A stretch of DNA of 64,000 nucleotides from Vibrio hepatarius (GTDB lineage Bacteria > Pseudomonadota > Gammaproteobacteria > Enterobacterales > Vibrionaceae). Below the pieces are notes generated by a model. It worked only from the letters and a program-made list of their open reading frames with translations, was not told where the DNA came from and did no database searches. A program made the position numbers and the translations under genes. The stretch spans positions 868,001-932,000 of the forward strand of contig NZ_LHPI01000001.1 of assembly GCF_001274785.1 (NCBI RefSeq), given 5' to 3'. Shown one piece after another: positions 9,003-16,946 of the stretch. Each line of letters starts with the position of its first letter. Positions within the stretch are counted from its first letter, which is position 1.

Positions 9003-9839
9003 TCAGACCGGAGTTATTGCGCTAAGAAGTGACTTAAGACAGTCGTCATCAAGTAACGGATGCGCTTCTGGTCCAGAAACCAAGACAATATCTACCGAAG
9101 GTAACGCAGGCATATTCGCCAAGATTCTCAAATCATCAGTAACACTGAGTTTTCCCATCGCCCCGATCGCCAGGCCACTGCGTACGATTGCTCGTTGCGC
9201 CGAAGCAGTATCGCAACACGCAAGTAACTGGTAACTTTGCCCATTTTTTATCAGCCCATCCAAAGCGGCAGCATGATACTTGCAATCGGCCTGAAACAGA
9301 GCCAGAGGTATCGGTTTAGAAACTTCAACATCATAATCTTGATTGGCGATCCACACGCCCTGATCACTCGCTAACCAATGCCCTTCTTCACTGTTGGGCG
9401 CTCTGGTGAGAATTGCCGCGTCAATCTTGCCTTCATCTAGCCAGTGACGAAGCATGACACTAGGTTGACTGTAAACATGTATCGAACAGGTCGGCTCAGC
9501 CTCAGTGAGGACTCGAATGACTTTAGGTAGGATGCTTTCGTTATAGTCTTCTGGACAGCCGAGCCTAAGTGGACGCTTGTTTTCATAACGCTTGACCTGT
9601 TTCAGCGCTTTGTTGTGCAGATTGACTAGCTCTTCTGCGTGAGTACGCAATGCGAGCCCCGCTTCACTCAATACTAGGTTGCGTCCTTGCTTCTCAAACA
9701 AACTCACACCTAGCTCATCCTCAAGCTTGCGCATTTGGGCGCTAAAAGCGGATTGAGTTCGACTGATCTGTTTTGCTGCACGCGTAAAACTGCCCGTTTC
9801 AACAAAAGCGAGGAAACTCCTCAGCGCATCGATATCCAT
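9003..9839 (-). CDS. LysR-family transcriptional regulator
   Basis: 278 residues: an N-terminal winged helix-turn-helix (about 1-60; S-F-T-R-A-A-K-Q-I-S-R-T-Q-S-A-F-S) followed by the periplasmic-binding-protein-like effector domain usual for the family, slightly short. It is divergent from the glutathione S-transferase gene, with 115 bp between them, the classical layout for a LysR regulator and its target. Effector unknown. A terminator follows the stop codon. Confidence 0.9.
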   Translation of the reverse strand: MDIDALRSFLAFVETGSFTRAAKQISRTQSAFSAQMRKLEDELGVSLFEKQGRNLVLSEAGLALRTHAEELVNLHNKALKQVKRYENKRPLRLGCPEDYNESILPKVIRVLTEAEPTCSIHVYSQPSVMLRHWLDEGKIDAAILTRAPNSEEGHWLASDQGVWIANQDYDVEVSKPIPLALFQADCKYHAAALDGLIKNGQSYQLLACCDTASAQRAIVRSGLAIGAMGKLSVTDDLRILANMPALPSVDIVLVSGPEAHPLLDDDCLKSLLSAITPV

Positions 9840-9954
9840 GTTGCCTATGACTATCCATCAATTTTTTCAATATATACCATTGAAACTATCCGTTAGTTCG
9901 AAAGAAAACAATCCCTTAGTCTAGAATCAATTAAACAACAGACAAGGAAGTAAC

Positions 9955-10602
9955 ATGCAACTTTATATCGCAAATCAAAACTACTCCAGTTGGTCATTAC
10001 GCGCATGGCTGATACTTGCGCAGTACGAACTTGATGCAGAAGTCATCAAGCTGACGTTATTTACCGATGAGTTTTACCGTGCTCTAGAAAAGGTCACGCC
10101 GACGGCCAAAGTGCCCGTTTTGGTTGACGGCGAGATTGTGGTTTGGGAATCGTTAGCCATACTCGAATACGTCAATGAAGCGTATTTAGATGGTAAAGCT
10201 TGGCCTACTTCTGCAAGTGAAAGAGCCAAAGCTCGCGCTATCGCCTCTGAGATGCACGCAGGGTTTGGCTATCTACGCAATGAAATGCCAATGAACTGCC
10301 GCGCCAAGCGCAAAGTACATTTAAGCGCAGGTGCACTTAAAGATATCGCTCGAATCGATCAGTTGTGGTCACAGCAAATGACAGATTATCCAGAGGGCTT
10401 CTTGTTTGGTGATTGGTCGGTTGCCGATGCTATGTACGCACCCGTCGCATTGCGTTTTGAAACCTACGGGATCGAACTTTCAGATCAAGCGAAAACCTAT
10501 CAGCAGCGATTACTTCAAAGCCCAGCCATGCAGCTTTGGCTAGCGCAGGCAAGCACTGAAACCGACATCGTTGAAGAAGACGAAGCGGGAGAGGCGGTTT
10601 AA
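9955..10602 (+). CDS. Glutathione S-transferase family protein
   Basis: 215 residues. The N-terminal thioredoxin-like domain (1-78) begins M-Q-L-Y-I-A-N-Q-N-Y-S-S-W-S-L-R, with the S-S-W-S motif that supplies the catalytic serine in zeta/YfcF-like transferases, and contains K-V-P-V-L and E-S-L-A-I. The C-terminal helical domain ends in an acidic tail (E-E-D-E-A-G-E). It probably conjugates or isomerises electrophilic metabolites with glutathione; the substrate is unknown. AAGGAAG precedes the start. Likely controlled by the divergent LysR gene. Confidence 0.9.
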   Translation: MQLYIANQNYSSWSLRAWLILAQYELDAEVIKLTLFTDEFYRALEKVTPTAKVPVLVDGEIVVWESLAILEYVNEAYLDGKAWPTSASERAKARAIASEMHAGFGYLRNEMPMNCRAKRKVHLSAGALKDIARIDQLWSQQMTDYPEGFLFGDWSVADAMYAPVALRFETYGIELSDQAKTYQQRLLQSPAMQLWLAQASTETDIVEEDEAGEAV

Positions 10603-10618
10603 TTTCCCCCTCTCTCAA

Positions 10619-10658
10619 TCAGCAGGCAGCACCAGTTACACATACTGAAGCCTGCTGA
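10619..10658. repeat. Inverted repeat downstream of the GST gene
   Basis: TCAGCAGGC at 10619-10627 pairs perfectly with GCCTGCTGA at 10650-10658 across a 22-base loop. There is no strong T-run, so it may be a weak transcription end or an mRNA-stabilising hairpin. Confidence 0.45.
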
Positions 10659-10739
10659 CCGTTGTAATCCTTCTCAATAAATCAGCTCGCCCAGATGCTC
10701 TTCAATCGTGCCAATAAAATTCTTTCCTTGTAAACTCGC

Positions 10740-10764
10740 TTAACCTCACAAAACTTAAGGTTAA
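10740..10764. promoter_or_regulatory. Dyad upstream of the EF-hand gene
   Basis: TTAACCT at 10740-10746 and AGGTTAA at 10758-10764 form an inverted repeat with an 11-base centre, about 45 bp before the start codon. This looks like a regulator operator; a MerR-type gene lies just downstream, but no link is proven. Confidence 0.4.
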
Positions 10765-10807
10765 CGAGTTCTATACTTGGGACGGCTTATTGGCAAAGGA
10801 GAATGTC

Positions 10808-11152
10808 ATGAATCGTTATATCGTTTCTGTGTTGTTAGGTTGCCTGTCCGTTTCCCTTTCTGTTTACGCGGCTGGCAAAGGTAATAACCAAATGGGTATG
10901 GGCATGGGAATGTCCCAAGCACCAGTGTTTGAAGATATTGATACCAACCAAGATGGCTTAATCTCGAAAGAGGAGTTTGAAGCTTTTCAAACGCAGCGTC
11001 AGGAACAACGTAAAGAAGAAGGCCGATTGATGAAAAACTCGGCTTACAGTGAAGGCATGTTTGAGAGCATCGACGCAGACCAAGATGGATTTGTCGACGT
11101 TGACGAGTTCACCATGCACCGCGGCTCAATGAGAGGTGCTAAACCTCAATAA
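10808..11152 (+). CDS. Exported EF-hand calcium-binding protein
   Basis: 114 residues. Signal peptide at 1-23 (hydrophobic V-L-L-G-C-L-S-V-S-L-S-V-Y-A-A), a Gly/Met-rich linker, and two EF-hand loops: D-T-N-Q-D-G-L-I-S-K-E-E and D-A-D-Q-D-G-F-V-D-V-D-E, each with the expected acidic ligands. Probably a small periplasmic calcium-binding or sensor protein of unknown partner. The ATG at 10808 follows AAGGAG and gives a clean signal peptide. Confidence 0.85.
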   Translation: MNRYIVSVLLGCLSVSLSVYAAGKGNNQMGMGMGMSQAPVFEDIDTNQDGLISKEEFEAFQTQRQEQRKEEGRLMKNSAYSEGMFESIDADQDGFVDVDEFTMHRGSMRGAKPQ

Positions 11153-11343
11153 GCGGCCGCATGACCACACATAAAGTAACCAGCAGAGAGGTAATCCAAC
11201 TTGCCTCTCTATTTGTTTCTGCGCACATCTCCAGTCCACCAACCTACCCAATTGCAAACTAATAAATAAAACTTACCATTAAACCTTGACCCGTCTATAA
11301 GTCTAGGGTTCACGATTAAATTCGTTCAACTAATGGAGTGTTT

Positions 11344-11853
11344 ATGCTGACCGTTACGCAACTCGCAAAACAATTTGGGATTTCTCGAACCACCATTTTG
11401 TATTACGAAAAAGAGCAACTGCTAGTGCCAGCTTACCGTTCAGACAACGGCTATCGCTGGTATGGGGAGAAAGAAGTAGAGCGCTTAGGTGCTATCACTT
11501 CTTATCGCTCTTACGGCTTATCGGTGTCTAGCATCCGCTCCTTGCTGAACCAAAAAGGTAAATCTCAGACCCAGCTCCTCAAAGATCATTTCTATGAGCT
11601 GGAACGAGAGATTCAAAACCTGCGCGCACAACAGAAAGCAGTCGTTGTGTTGCTTCAAGAACCAAACTTGTTGGAGGAAAACATCGTGAACAAAGAACGT
11701 TGGGTACAAATCATGGTAGCTGCTGGCTTTAGTGAAAACGACATGGTCAAGTGGCACCAAAAATTCGAAGAACTCGAACCGCAAGAACATCAGAAGTTCC
11801 TTGAATCACTAGGCATCACAAGCGACGAGGTTCGTAAAATCCGAGCGCTATAA
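11344..11853 (+). CDS. MerR-family transcriptional regulator
   Basis: 169 residues. The N-terminal MerR helix-turn-helix (T-V-T-Q-L-A-K-Q-F-G-I-S-R-T-T-I-L-Y-Y-E) is followed by a long coiled-coil helix (about 75-110) and a C-terminal domain lacking a cysteine pair, so an organic ligand rather than a metal is more likely. Start at ATG 11344 with a GGAG upstream. The upstream region has TTGACC at 11289 followed by a 19-base spacer, as MerR-type promoters have, but the -10 is weak. Confidence 0.88.
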   Translation: MLTVTQLAKQFGISRTTILYYEKEQLLVPAYRSDNGYRWYGEKEVERLGAITSYRSYGLSVSSIRSLLNQKGKSQTQLLKDHFYELEREIQNLRAQQKAVVVLLQEPNLLEENIVNKERWVQIMVAAGFSENDMVKWHQKFEELEPQEHQKFLESLGITSDEVRKIRAL

Positions 11854-11857
11854 CGTT

Positions 11858-11886
11858 AAATAGCCTCAAGGATGAGGCTATTTCTT
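11858..11886. terminator. Bidirectional terminator between MerR and DJ-1/PfpI genes
   Basis: AAATAGCCTC (11858 onward) pairs with GAGGCTATTT (to 11883) with a short loop, A-rich on one side and T-rich on the other, between two convergent genes. Confidence 0.75.
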
Positions 11887-11909
11887 TAGCGACCAATGCA
11901 ACGAGTGGC

Positions 11910-12491
11910 TTACTTAACGTTTTTCTGCCAGTTATATTCCATTTGATGAGCCACTTTCTCGGCCGAAACCTTAGTGGTTAATTGCGAGACTAAATGTAAG
12001 CTCATATCGATTCCTGCTGAGATGCCGCCAGAAGTGATGTACTTACCCGATTGCACCCAGCGCTTGTTGTCTGCCACCTTCAAATCTGAAAATTGCGCTT
12101 TTAAATCTGCAATATCTTCCCAATGAGTGGTGACTGATAATCCTTTCAGCAGTCCGGCATTCGCCAATAGAAACGCTCCAGTACAAACAGAAGCGACAAC
12201 TTGCGCATGTTGATCAACCGACTTTATCCAATCCAACACATCTGGCTTGAGCATTTCGTTGGTATGTACACCGCCGACGACAAGCAGCACATCGATTTTT
12301 GGATGACTCTGAATAGAATAATCTGGCAACAACCGGAGTCCACCCCGAGCAATGACTGGTTCACCGCTTTGAGAAACGAAAAACACATACCAGTTTTCAT
12401 TACCTAACCGCTTTGCGGTGCTAAAAACTTCGAATGGGCCAGAGAAGTCGAGCACTTCTGCCTGATCATAAATGTAGATTCCAATGTTCAT
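11910..12491 (-). CDS. DJ-1/PfpI (class I glutamine amidotransferase-like) family protein
   Basis: 193 residues. It has D-F-S-G-P-F-E near residue 15 and the nucleophile-elbow cysteine Cys103 in V-A-S-V-C-T-G-A-F-L-L-A, the layout of isonitrile-hydratase-like and AraC-associated DJ-1 proteins. There is no C-terminal AraC DNA-binding domain, so it is a stand-alone enzyme or chaperone of unknown substrate. The start at 12491 is supported by AAGGAGG; the longer frame has no ribosome site. Confidence 0.85.
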   Translation of the reverse strand: MNIGIYIYDQAEVLDFSGPFEVFSTAKRLGNENWYVFFVSQSGEPVIARGGLRLLPDYSIQSHPKIDVLLVVGGVHTNEMLKPDVLDWIKSVDQHAQVVASVCTGAFLLANAGLLKGLSVTTHWEDIADLKAQFSDLKVADNKRWVQSGKYITSGGISAGIDMSLHLVSQLTTKVSAEKVAHQMEYNWQKNVK

Positions 12492-12527
12492 TTTGCCTCC
12501 TTGCACTGATGCTGCTTCTCCGCACTA

Positions 12528-12905
12528 TTAACGTTTTCGCGTACACCTCACAAACTCAACTTTCATCAATACCACACCGACAAATACCGTGATAGACGCT
12601 GCGGCTAAAATGGGGTCAATCGTTTCTAATGCGACAAATTGGCCATAGAGTAAAAACAGTCCAAGCAGGACAACAAAAGAGCCTATTTGATGAACATAAA
12701 ACTGAGCAATCGCCAGCTTAGACGTCGAGTTGTTTAACCACAGTTTATGGCATAAGCCGTAAACAAATGAAAGCAAAAAGCCTATTAACATAATGTGCGC
12801 ATGGGTGACATATTGACCATGATTTTTTGATGCAGCCATGTAGATACCAAGAAGTAGACCTAATATCGCATAACCAAACGCAGTGAGTATAAATTTGCGG
12901 TCCAT
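12528..12905 (-). CDS. Small four-helix membrane protein, function unknown
   Basis: 125 residues with four predicted transmembrane segments (about 5-25, 35-53, 68-88, 98-117). Histidines lie in the loop T-H-A-H-I-M, in C-H-K-L and in V-H-Q-I-G, reminiscent of small heme-copper-oxidase-like membrane proteins, but I do not recognise a family. It lies 36 bp upstream of the DJ-1 gene and could be its operon partner. Confidence 0.7.
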   Translation of the reverse strand: MDRKFILTAFGYAILGLLLGIYMAASKNHGQYVTHAHIMLIGFLLSFVYGLCHKLWLNNSTSKLAIAQFYVHQIGSFVVLLGLFLLYGQFVALETIDPILAAASITVFVGVVLMKVEFVRCTRKR

Positions 12906-13012
12906 AGTAGAACCCTCTAACTTGAAATACCTTAGAGAGTGTAGACCAAAAGTTTAGCTCAGCGCCTGAGGACAACGTCCATTTAAGCCGCTTTAAAGTC
13001 AGTGGTTTGTGC

Positions 13013-13390
13013 TCAATCCACCAGCGCGATGACCGCTTCTATCTCAATCAATAAGTCAGGATGAATTAACTTAGAAACTTCTACCAATGAACAAGCAGGT
13101 AGAAAACCTTCATAGAACTCAAATAGTTGTTCTCGAATGGTGGCAAGCAACGAGATATCTCGAACGAAGATAGTGAGCTTAATAATGTCCTGCTTTCTGC
13201 GTTGCTCAGATTCTAAAATCGAAGATATTTGTGACAGAATTTGCGAGCATTGCTCTGGTAATCCTTCTGATTGAGAGGATGTACCAAACGCAGTTAAACC
13301 CGAAACATACAGGGTTTTGTCATGCTTGGTTGCGTGAACATAAGGGCCAGCGATTTGCGGTAACGTAGCGTAGTTGATCCTTTCAACCAT
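13013..13390 (-). CDS. RidA-family (YjgF/YER057c) protein, non-canonical
   Basis: 125 residues covering the RidA trimer fold. RidA proteins deaminate reactive enamines/imines, using an Arg in the motif P-A-R-S-x-V-E-V. Here the motif reads P-A-C-S-L-V-E-V, so the catalytic arginine is a cysteine and deaminase activity is doubtful. The start at 13390 is supported by AAGGAAG; the upstream extension lacks features. Belongs to the Rid superfamily outside the archetypal RidA group. Confidence 0.85.
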   Translation of the reverse strand: MVERINYATLPQIAGPYVHATKHDKTLYVSGLTAFGTSSQSEGLPEQCSQILSQISSILESEQRRKQDIIKLTIFVRDISLLATIREQLFEFYEGFLPACSLVEVSKLIHPDLLIEIEAVIALVD

Positions 13391-13479
13391 AGTGTAACTT
13401 CCTTGAGAATGCAGTCTATTAGAGAGAAAGGCGCAATAGTTGAGAGCAGTCATCGCGCCTAGAGGAGTCGATGCTAAGG

Positions 13480-13815
13480 TTACGCTTTTTTGACAAATTG
13501 AGCCGTGACCATCATTTCACCAGCCCCGTCTACTTTACAGTCCAGTTGATGGTCTTTGCCTTCAACAATCCGTCTGATGACTGCTTTAGTGCCTATCTTG
13601 AGCACCAAAGAACTGCCTTTTACTTTCAAGTCTTTAGCCAAAGTTACCTTGTCACCTTCAGATAGCAATGTACCGTTCGCATCTTTAACATTGAATGCCT
13701 CACTTGCGGCAACTTCTTCTGGATTCCATTCATGAGCGCACTCTGGGCACACTAAGTTGTTTTGATCCTGATAAACAAATTCTGACTGACAATTCGGACA
13801 TGGAGGAAAAGACAT
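13480..13815 (-). CDS. PhnA/YjdM-like zinc-ribbon protein
   Basis: 111 residues. The N-terminal zinc ribbon C-P-N-C and C-P-E-C is followed by a compact beta domain with L-S-E-G-D-K-V-T-L-A-K-D-L-K-V-K-G, typical of the YjdM (formerly PhnA, alkylphosphonate-associated) family. The old link with phosphonate use is not supported for most members. Single gene; the neighbours give no functional hint. Confidence 0.88.
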   Translation of the reverse strand: MSFPPCPNCQSEFVYQDQNNLVCPECAHEWNPEEVAASEAFNVKDANGTLLSEGDKVTLAKDLKVKGSSLVLKIGTKAVIRRIVEGKDHQLDCKVDGAGEMMVTAQFVKKA

Positions 13816-13942
13816 AACTCACTACTTCTTAAACTAAATGTGTTCCGTATGATACTGCGAGTTGAGCGCTGATTCGACCTTAATGTCAATCTGGCTGAGT
13901 ATCGTCTGCGACAAGAATACTCAACCATCACAAACGGGTTCT

Positions 13943-14257
13943 CTATGCCCACAGATTCTCGTGCACTTGATAGTGATTAACATGACGATCTGGGTTCAAT
14001 TGATATTTTTCGTCTTCTGGATAAAGCTTTGCAACACCAATATCCTCTCCCGCAAACGCTTTAATGCACTCAAGATCTTTCCAGTACGTTAGAAGCGTGA
14101 TTTCGACTTCACCATTGAGCTCTCGATTAAATATCTGCGCTCCCAAAAAGCCATCTGTCTCAGACGTTTCTTTAACGCCAGTTTGGTAAAGATACTCGAT
14201 AAACCCTTGCTCGTGTTGTTTCGGGCATGTCGCTTTCCATTCCCTTGCTATCATCAT
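13943..14257 (-). CDS. Antibiotic-biosynthesis-monooxygenase (ABM)-like small protein
   Basis: 104 residues of the dimeric alpha/beta-barrel fold (aromatic residues in E-I-T-L-L-T-Y-W-K-D-L-E-C-I-K-A-F-A). Such proteins act as small monooxygenases or stress proteins. ATG 14257 is chosen because AAAGGAA lies five bases upstream; a second ATG follows immediately. Last gene of the P-loop kinase/quinone reductase-like operon. Confidence 0.75.
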   Translation of the reverse strand: MMIAREWKATCPKQHEQGFIEYLYQTGVKETSETDGFLGAQIFNRELNGEVEITLLTYWKDLECIKAFAGEDIGVAKLYPEDEKYQLNPDRHVNHYQVHENLWA

Positions 14258-14312
14258 TGTTCCTTTCTCATTATCCATTGCCCAACGGGTACTGTTACTT
14301 GTCTTTTAGAGA

Positions 14313-14894
14313 CTAAAACTTAGCCTTAATTTTTCGTACAAACGCATCCACTTGTGCCTTGCTGGCATTTTCACTTTTGTACATCGATAGCATGTCGAAC
14401 TGACAACGTTTCACACACGCACCCAAAATTGCGATTTTCAACACTCGTTTTACTGGTTGCCAAAGCACCAACTTATCAACCCACCAAGGCGAACCAAGCG
14501 TGGTGACAACTTTCACTTCTTTGAGCTTGTCTAAACGGGGAGTAATGGGTCCAAGATTCGATGCGTGGTTATAGGTATGTCCGGGCGCCCAAACTCGGTC
14601 AAACCACCCTTTCAAAATCGCTGGGAAGCCGAACCACCAAGTTGGGAAGACCAACACCAACGACTCAGCTTGCTTTAACTGCTCGATCTCTTGAGCGAGT
14701 TGAGTAGTATCAAACGTCGATTGGTAATAACTCTGTCGTTCTTGCTCAGTTAATGCGGCAGCAAAACCATTCTCGTACAGATCCACTAGCGTGATCTGAT
14801 AACCTTTTGACTCAAGGTGTTCGACCGTTTGAGATGCCAGATAATGGCACAAACTGTCCTTTAGTGGATGGGAAACGACAACTAAACACTTCAC
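14313..14894 (-). CDS. Flavodoxin-fold NAD(P)H dehydrogenase (quinone)-like oxidoreductase
   Basis: 193 residues: N-terminal V-V-S-H-P-L-K-D-S flavin-phosphate loop and the motif F-P-T-W-W-F-G-F-P-A-I-L-K-G-W-F-D-R-V, hallmarks of the MdaB/KefF/NQO1 family. Probably a cytosolic FMN/FAD two-electron reductase of quinones or electrophiles. It lies 23 bp after the P-loop kinase-like gene and 55 bp before the ABM-like gene, on one transcript. Confidence 0.88.
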   Translation of the reverse strand: MKCLVVVSHPLKDSLCHYLASQTVEHLESKGYQITLVDLYENGFAAALTEQERQSYYQSTFDTTQLAQEIEQLKQAESLVLVFPTWWFGFPAILKGWFDRVWAPGHTYNHASNLGPITPRLDKLKEVKVVTTLGSPWWVDKLVLWQPVKRVLKIAILGACVKRCQFDMLSMYKSENASKAQVDAFVRKIKAKF

Positions 14895-14917
14895 GCCATT
14901 CTCCTTACTTAGTGACG

Positions 14918-15445
14918 TTAAACTTCAAGCTTGCTTACATGCTGGGATACAAAATGGTTTAACTCAGAAAGTGAACGAATCACGTGCACCGTTTTATCCG
15001 GCGCCATTGCTTCCAGCTTATTAGCGAAATCTTGATTCCAAAACTTTGGGCATAACCTGAGAGTTTTGTAGCTTTGCCACGTTACTTTCAAGGCAGAACT
15101 GCCATCAGGCCACCCTTGCGGTTTGACTTTTACCGCTTGCAATAACCGTTTCGTTACTAGCCAGTAGCTGGTGATATGCGGCAAATCAATGTACACCAGC
15201 GTATCTGCGACCTCTAAGCGCTGATAAAACGAACCTATCGGTCCAAAGCCATCGATTATCCAACTCTCTTTCGATAATATGTCGTCATGAGCTGCGTCAA
15301 ACACGTCTCGCTCGACCGCCTCGCCATTTGGCTGATAGACAATCGAATCTAGCGGATACAAAGGGATACCTGATTCAGCAACCAGTGCTTTACTCAAGGT
15401 GGATTTGCCACTACCGGGTTTACCGAACACCGCAACTCTTTTCAT
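14918..15445 (-). CDS. P-loop adenylate-kinase-like protein (FlaR/topology-modulation type)
   Basis: 175 residues. Walker A is G-K-P-G-S-G-K-S-T at the N-terminus; the D-S-I-V and I-I-D-G-F-G segments match small kinases once named DNA topology modulation protein FlaR. Phosphate acceptor unknown. GGAGG precedes the ATG by seven bases. The gene lies directly downstream of a leader peptide and terminator that look like an amino-acid attenuator. Confidence 0.8.
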   Translation of the reverse strand: MKRVAVFGKPGSGKSTLSKALVAESGIPLYPLDSIVYQPNGEAVERDVFDAAHDDILSKESWIIDGFGPIGSFYQRLEVADTLVYIDLPHITSYWLVTKRLLQAVKVKPQGWPDGSSALKVTWQSYKTLRLCPKFWNQDFANKLEAMAPDKTVHVIRSLSELNHFVSQHVSKLEV

Positions 15446-15482
15446 TTAAACCTCCATAAACCATCAAAGATCCCAGAGGCAG

Positions 15483-15514
15483 AAAAAAGAAAACCCACCT
15501 CAACTGGGTGGGTT
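15483..15514 (-). terminator. Attenuator-like terminator between leader peptide and kinase-like gene
   Basis: On the minus strand AACCCACC pairs with GGTGGGTT across a loop and is followed by a T-rich run, only 38 bases before the kinase-like gene. The upstream GGTGGG (15537-15542) could pair with the CCCACC of the first stem arm, giving a competing antiterminator. Confidence 0.7.
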
Positions 15515-15547
15515 AGAAAATTCAGCGCATCAACAATCCCACCATTC

Positions 15548-15598
15548 TTATAGAATGATGATAATTCGAGATTGGTGACGTGGATTATTCGCTTTCAT
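15548..15598 (-). CDS. Putative leader peptide with four consecutive isoleucine codons
   Basis: A 16-residue frame, M-K-A-N-N-P-R-H-Q-S-R-I-I-I-I-L, with GAGG seven bases before the ATG and a TTGACA element further upstream. It ends 34 bases before the terminator hairpin. Runs of one codon just ahead of a terminator are the signature of ribosome-mediated attenuation (as in ilv, thr, his leaders). No amino-acid biosynthesis gene follows, so the logic is unusual. A chance frame remains possible. Confidence 0.45.
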   Translation of the reverse strand: MKANNPRHQSRIIIIL

Positions 15599-15725
15599 GC
15601 AATCATCCTCATATATGAGTGAGAGCTTGTCAACGGATTTGTTGTCTAAGAAATAAGCAAGCCTAAATCCGGTTGTTTGTTCTTAATCGACAGTTTGCTC
15701 ATCGACTGAATATTCAGTACGCATG

Positions 15726-16094
15726 TTATTCGTATACACTGACTTCGATTAAATTGCTGTCTGGGTCAAGAAAGTAAACCGACTGAATGGCGCCAACCGC
15801 ACCAGATTTTTGTACTGGACCTTCAACGATTTGGACATTTTCTGCGTTCAGATGTTGTACGACGTCAGCAAGCGGCCAGTGGCTAATCAAGCACAAGTCC
15901 CCCGCCCCAACTCGCGCTTTGTTACGGGGCTCTTGGCCCAACAATTGAAAGTTAATCTTTTGCTTGCCGAACGTAACGGCCTTTCGCCCATTAGCAAAAG
16001 TTACTTCTTGCATGTGAAGCACGCGTTTATAAAAACTTACCGATTGTTCGATGTCTGAAACGGTAAGAACAATATGGTCGATATGACTGATCAT
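15726..16094 (-). CDS. VOC-family (glyoxalase/bleomycin-resistance-like) protein
   Basis: 122 residues with two beta-alpha-beta-beta-beta modules. The likely metal ligands are His in I-D-H-I-V-L-T-V, His/Asp near S-H-W-P-L-A-D and Glu in N-L-I-E-V-S-V-Y-E, as in the VOC superfamily. Resembles the YaeR/virulence-protein type; substrate unknown. The start at 16094 follows AAGGAT. Stands alone upstream of the attenuator region. Confidence 0.85.
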   Translation of the reverse strand: MISHIDHIVLTVSDIEQSVSFYKRVLHMQEVTFANGRKAVTFGKQKINFQLLGQEPRNKARVGAGDLCLISHWPLADVVQHLNAENVQIVEGPVQKSGAVGAIQSVYFLDPDSNLIEVSVYE

Positions 16095-16155
16095 GACGGT
16101 ATCCTTATCGGTCATGTTAAGAGAACAATCTGATTAAACCCATTCGCTTGATAAC

Positions 16156-16449
16156 TTACTCGCCAAACGCGTATCGCCTTTCCACTTTCACTATTTCAAC
16201 CACGTAAGATTGATACCACTTATCACGCCCTAACTGCTGCGCTACCGCATGTTGAGAGTCTTTGTGCCACTGGCGGATATCTTCTTCACTGTTCCAATAG
16301 GAGATGGCGATCTCTTGCTCACCTTCCGTAACAGCGATGAAGTCCTGGCAGTTGTAGCGCTCAAACGCTAAGTCCCGCATCACCTTAACCATTTCTGAAT
16401 ACTGAGCATCTTGTTTGCCCGTTCTCGCTTTAAAAATCACTGCGTACAT
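16156..16449 (-). CDS. ABM-like dimeric alpha/beta-barrel protein
   Basis: 97 residues beginning M-Y-A-V-I-F-K-A-R-T-G-K, typical of the YqjZ/antibiotic-biosynthesis-monooxygenase group, with the aromatic I-S-Y-W-N-S-E-E-D-I-R-Q-W-H segment. Probably a small stress or monooxygenase-type protein. It precedes the VOC gene by about 60 bp and may be cotranscribed with it. Confidence 0.8.
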   Translation of the reverse strand: MYAVIFKARTGKQDAQYSEMVKVMRDLAFERYNCQDFIAVTEGEQEIAISYWNSEEDIRQWHKDSQHAVAQQLGRDKWYQSYVVEIVKVERRYAFGE

Positions 16450-16614
16450 GTCTCTTCCTTGTGTCGCTCAGTCCTGTCTTGGCTGATGCTCGCTATGCGT
16501 TGCGCATTCTATGCTACTACGTTGAGGTTAAAGATGGCTAGTTAGTCGGTTTATTCGAGACGGAACCGTTGTTTAAGCTGAATGATGGTGTGGCTATGGG
16601 CAAAGTAATAGACG

Positions 16615-16648
16615 CAAAAAAACCGACACAACCTCGCGGCTGTGTCGG
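16615..16648 (-). terminator. Terminator, probably of the 4-HPA oxygenase gene, displaced by an inserted element
   Basis: CCGACACA and TGTGTCGG form a perfect 8-bp stem; on the minus strand it is followed by a seven-base T-run. The nearest upstream minus-strand gene is the oxygenase, whose stop codon is now about 300 bp away because the MITE-like element lies between. Confidence 0.75.
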
Positions 16649-16671
16649 CAGGCAAAGAAACTAACTGGTCT

Positions 16672-16942
16672 CTAGGGCGTGTTGACCTTTCGTGGTTAAA
16701 TTTTGTTCGAGATAAAAGCGTTTTAATCGCGGCGAGAGGTTTGCAGCCTAGTTATTCTAAGCAAAACACCTCTCAACAAGGAGTAAAACGCTTTTAATCG
16801 AACCCTTTGGGCAGCGTTTGTGGCTCCTTTCTACTGCGTTATCTGCTTCTCAAGTAAAGTAACTACATTTCAAAGCCTCTGCCTTGTACAAAGAACCCAC
16901 AAACTGCTGCAAAAATCATCTCGAAAGGTCAACACGCCCTAG
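16672..16942. mobile_element. 271-bp MITE-like element with perfect 21-bp terminal inverted repeats
   Basis: Positions 16672-16692 and 16922-16942 are exact reverse complements (both begin CTAGGGCGTGTTGACC when read inward). Both sides are flanked by TCT, a likely 3-bp target duplication. The interior contains no gene but has a large stem: TAAAAGCG...(16713) pairs with CGCTTTTA (to 16796), with nested GAGAGGT/ACCTCTC arms. It lies four bases after the oxygenase stop codon. It needs a transposase supplied in trans. I recognise this type of repeat from vibrio genomes but cannot name it. Confidence 0.75.
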
Positions 16943-16946
16943 TCTA

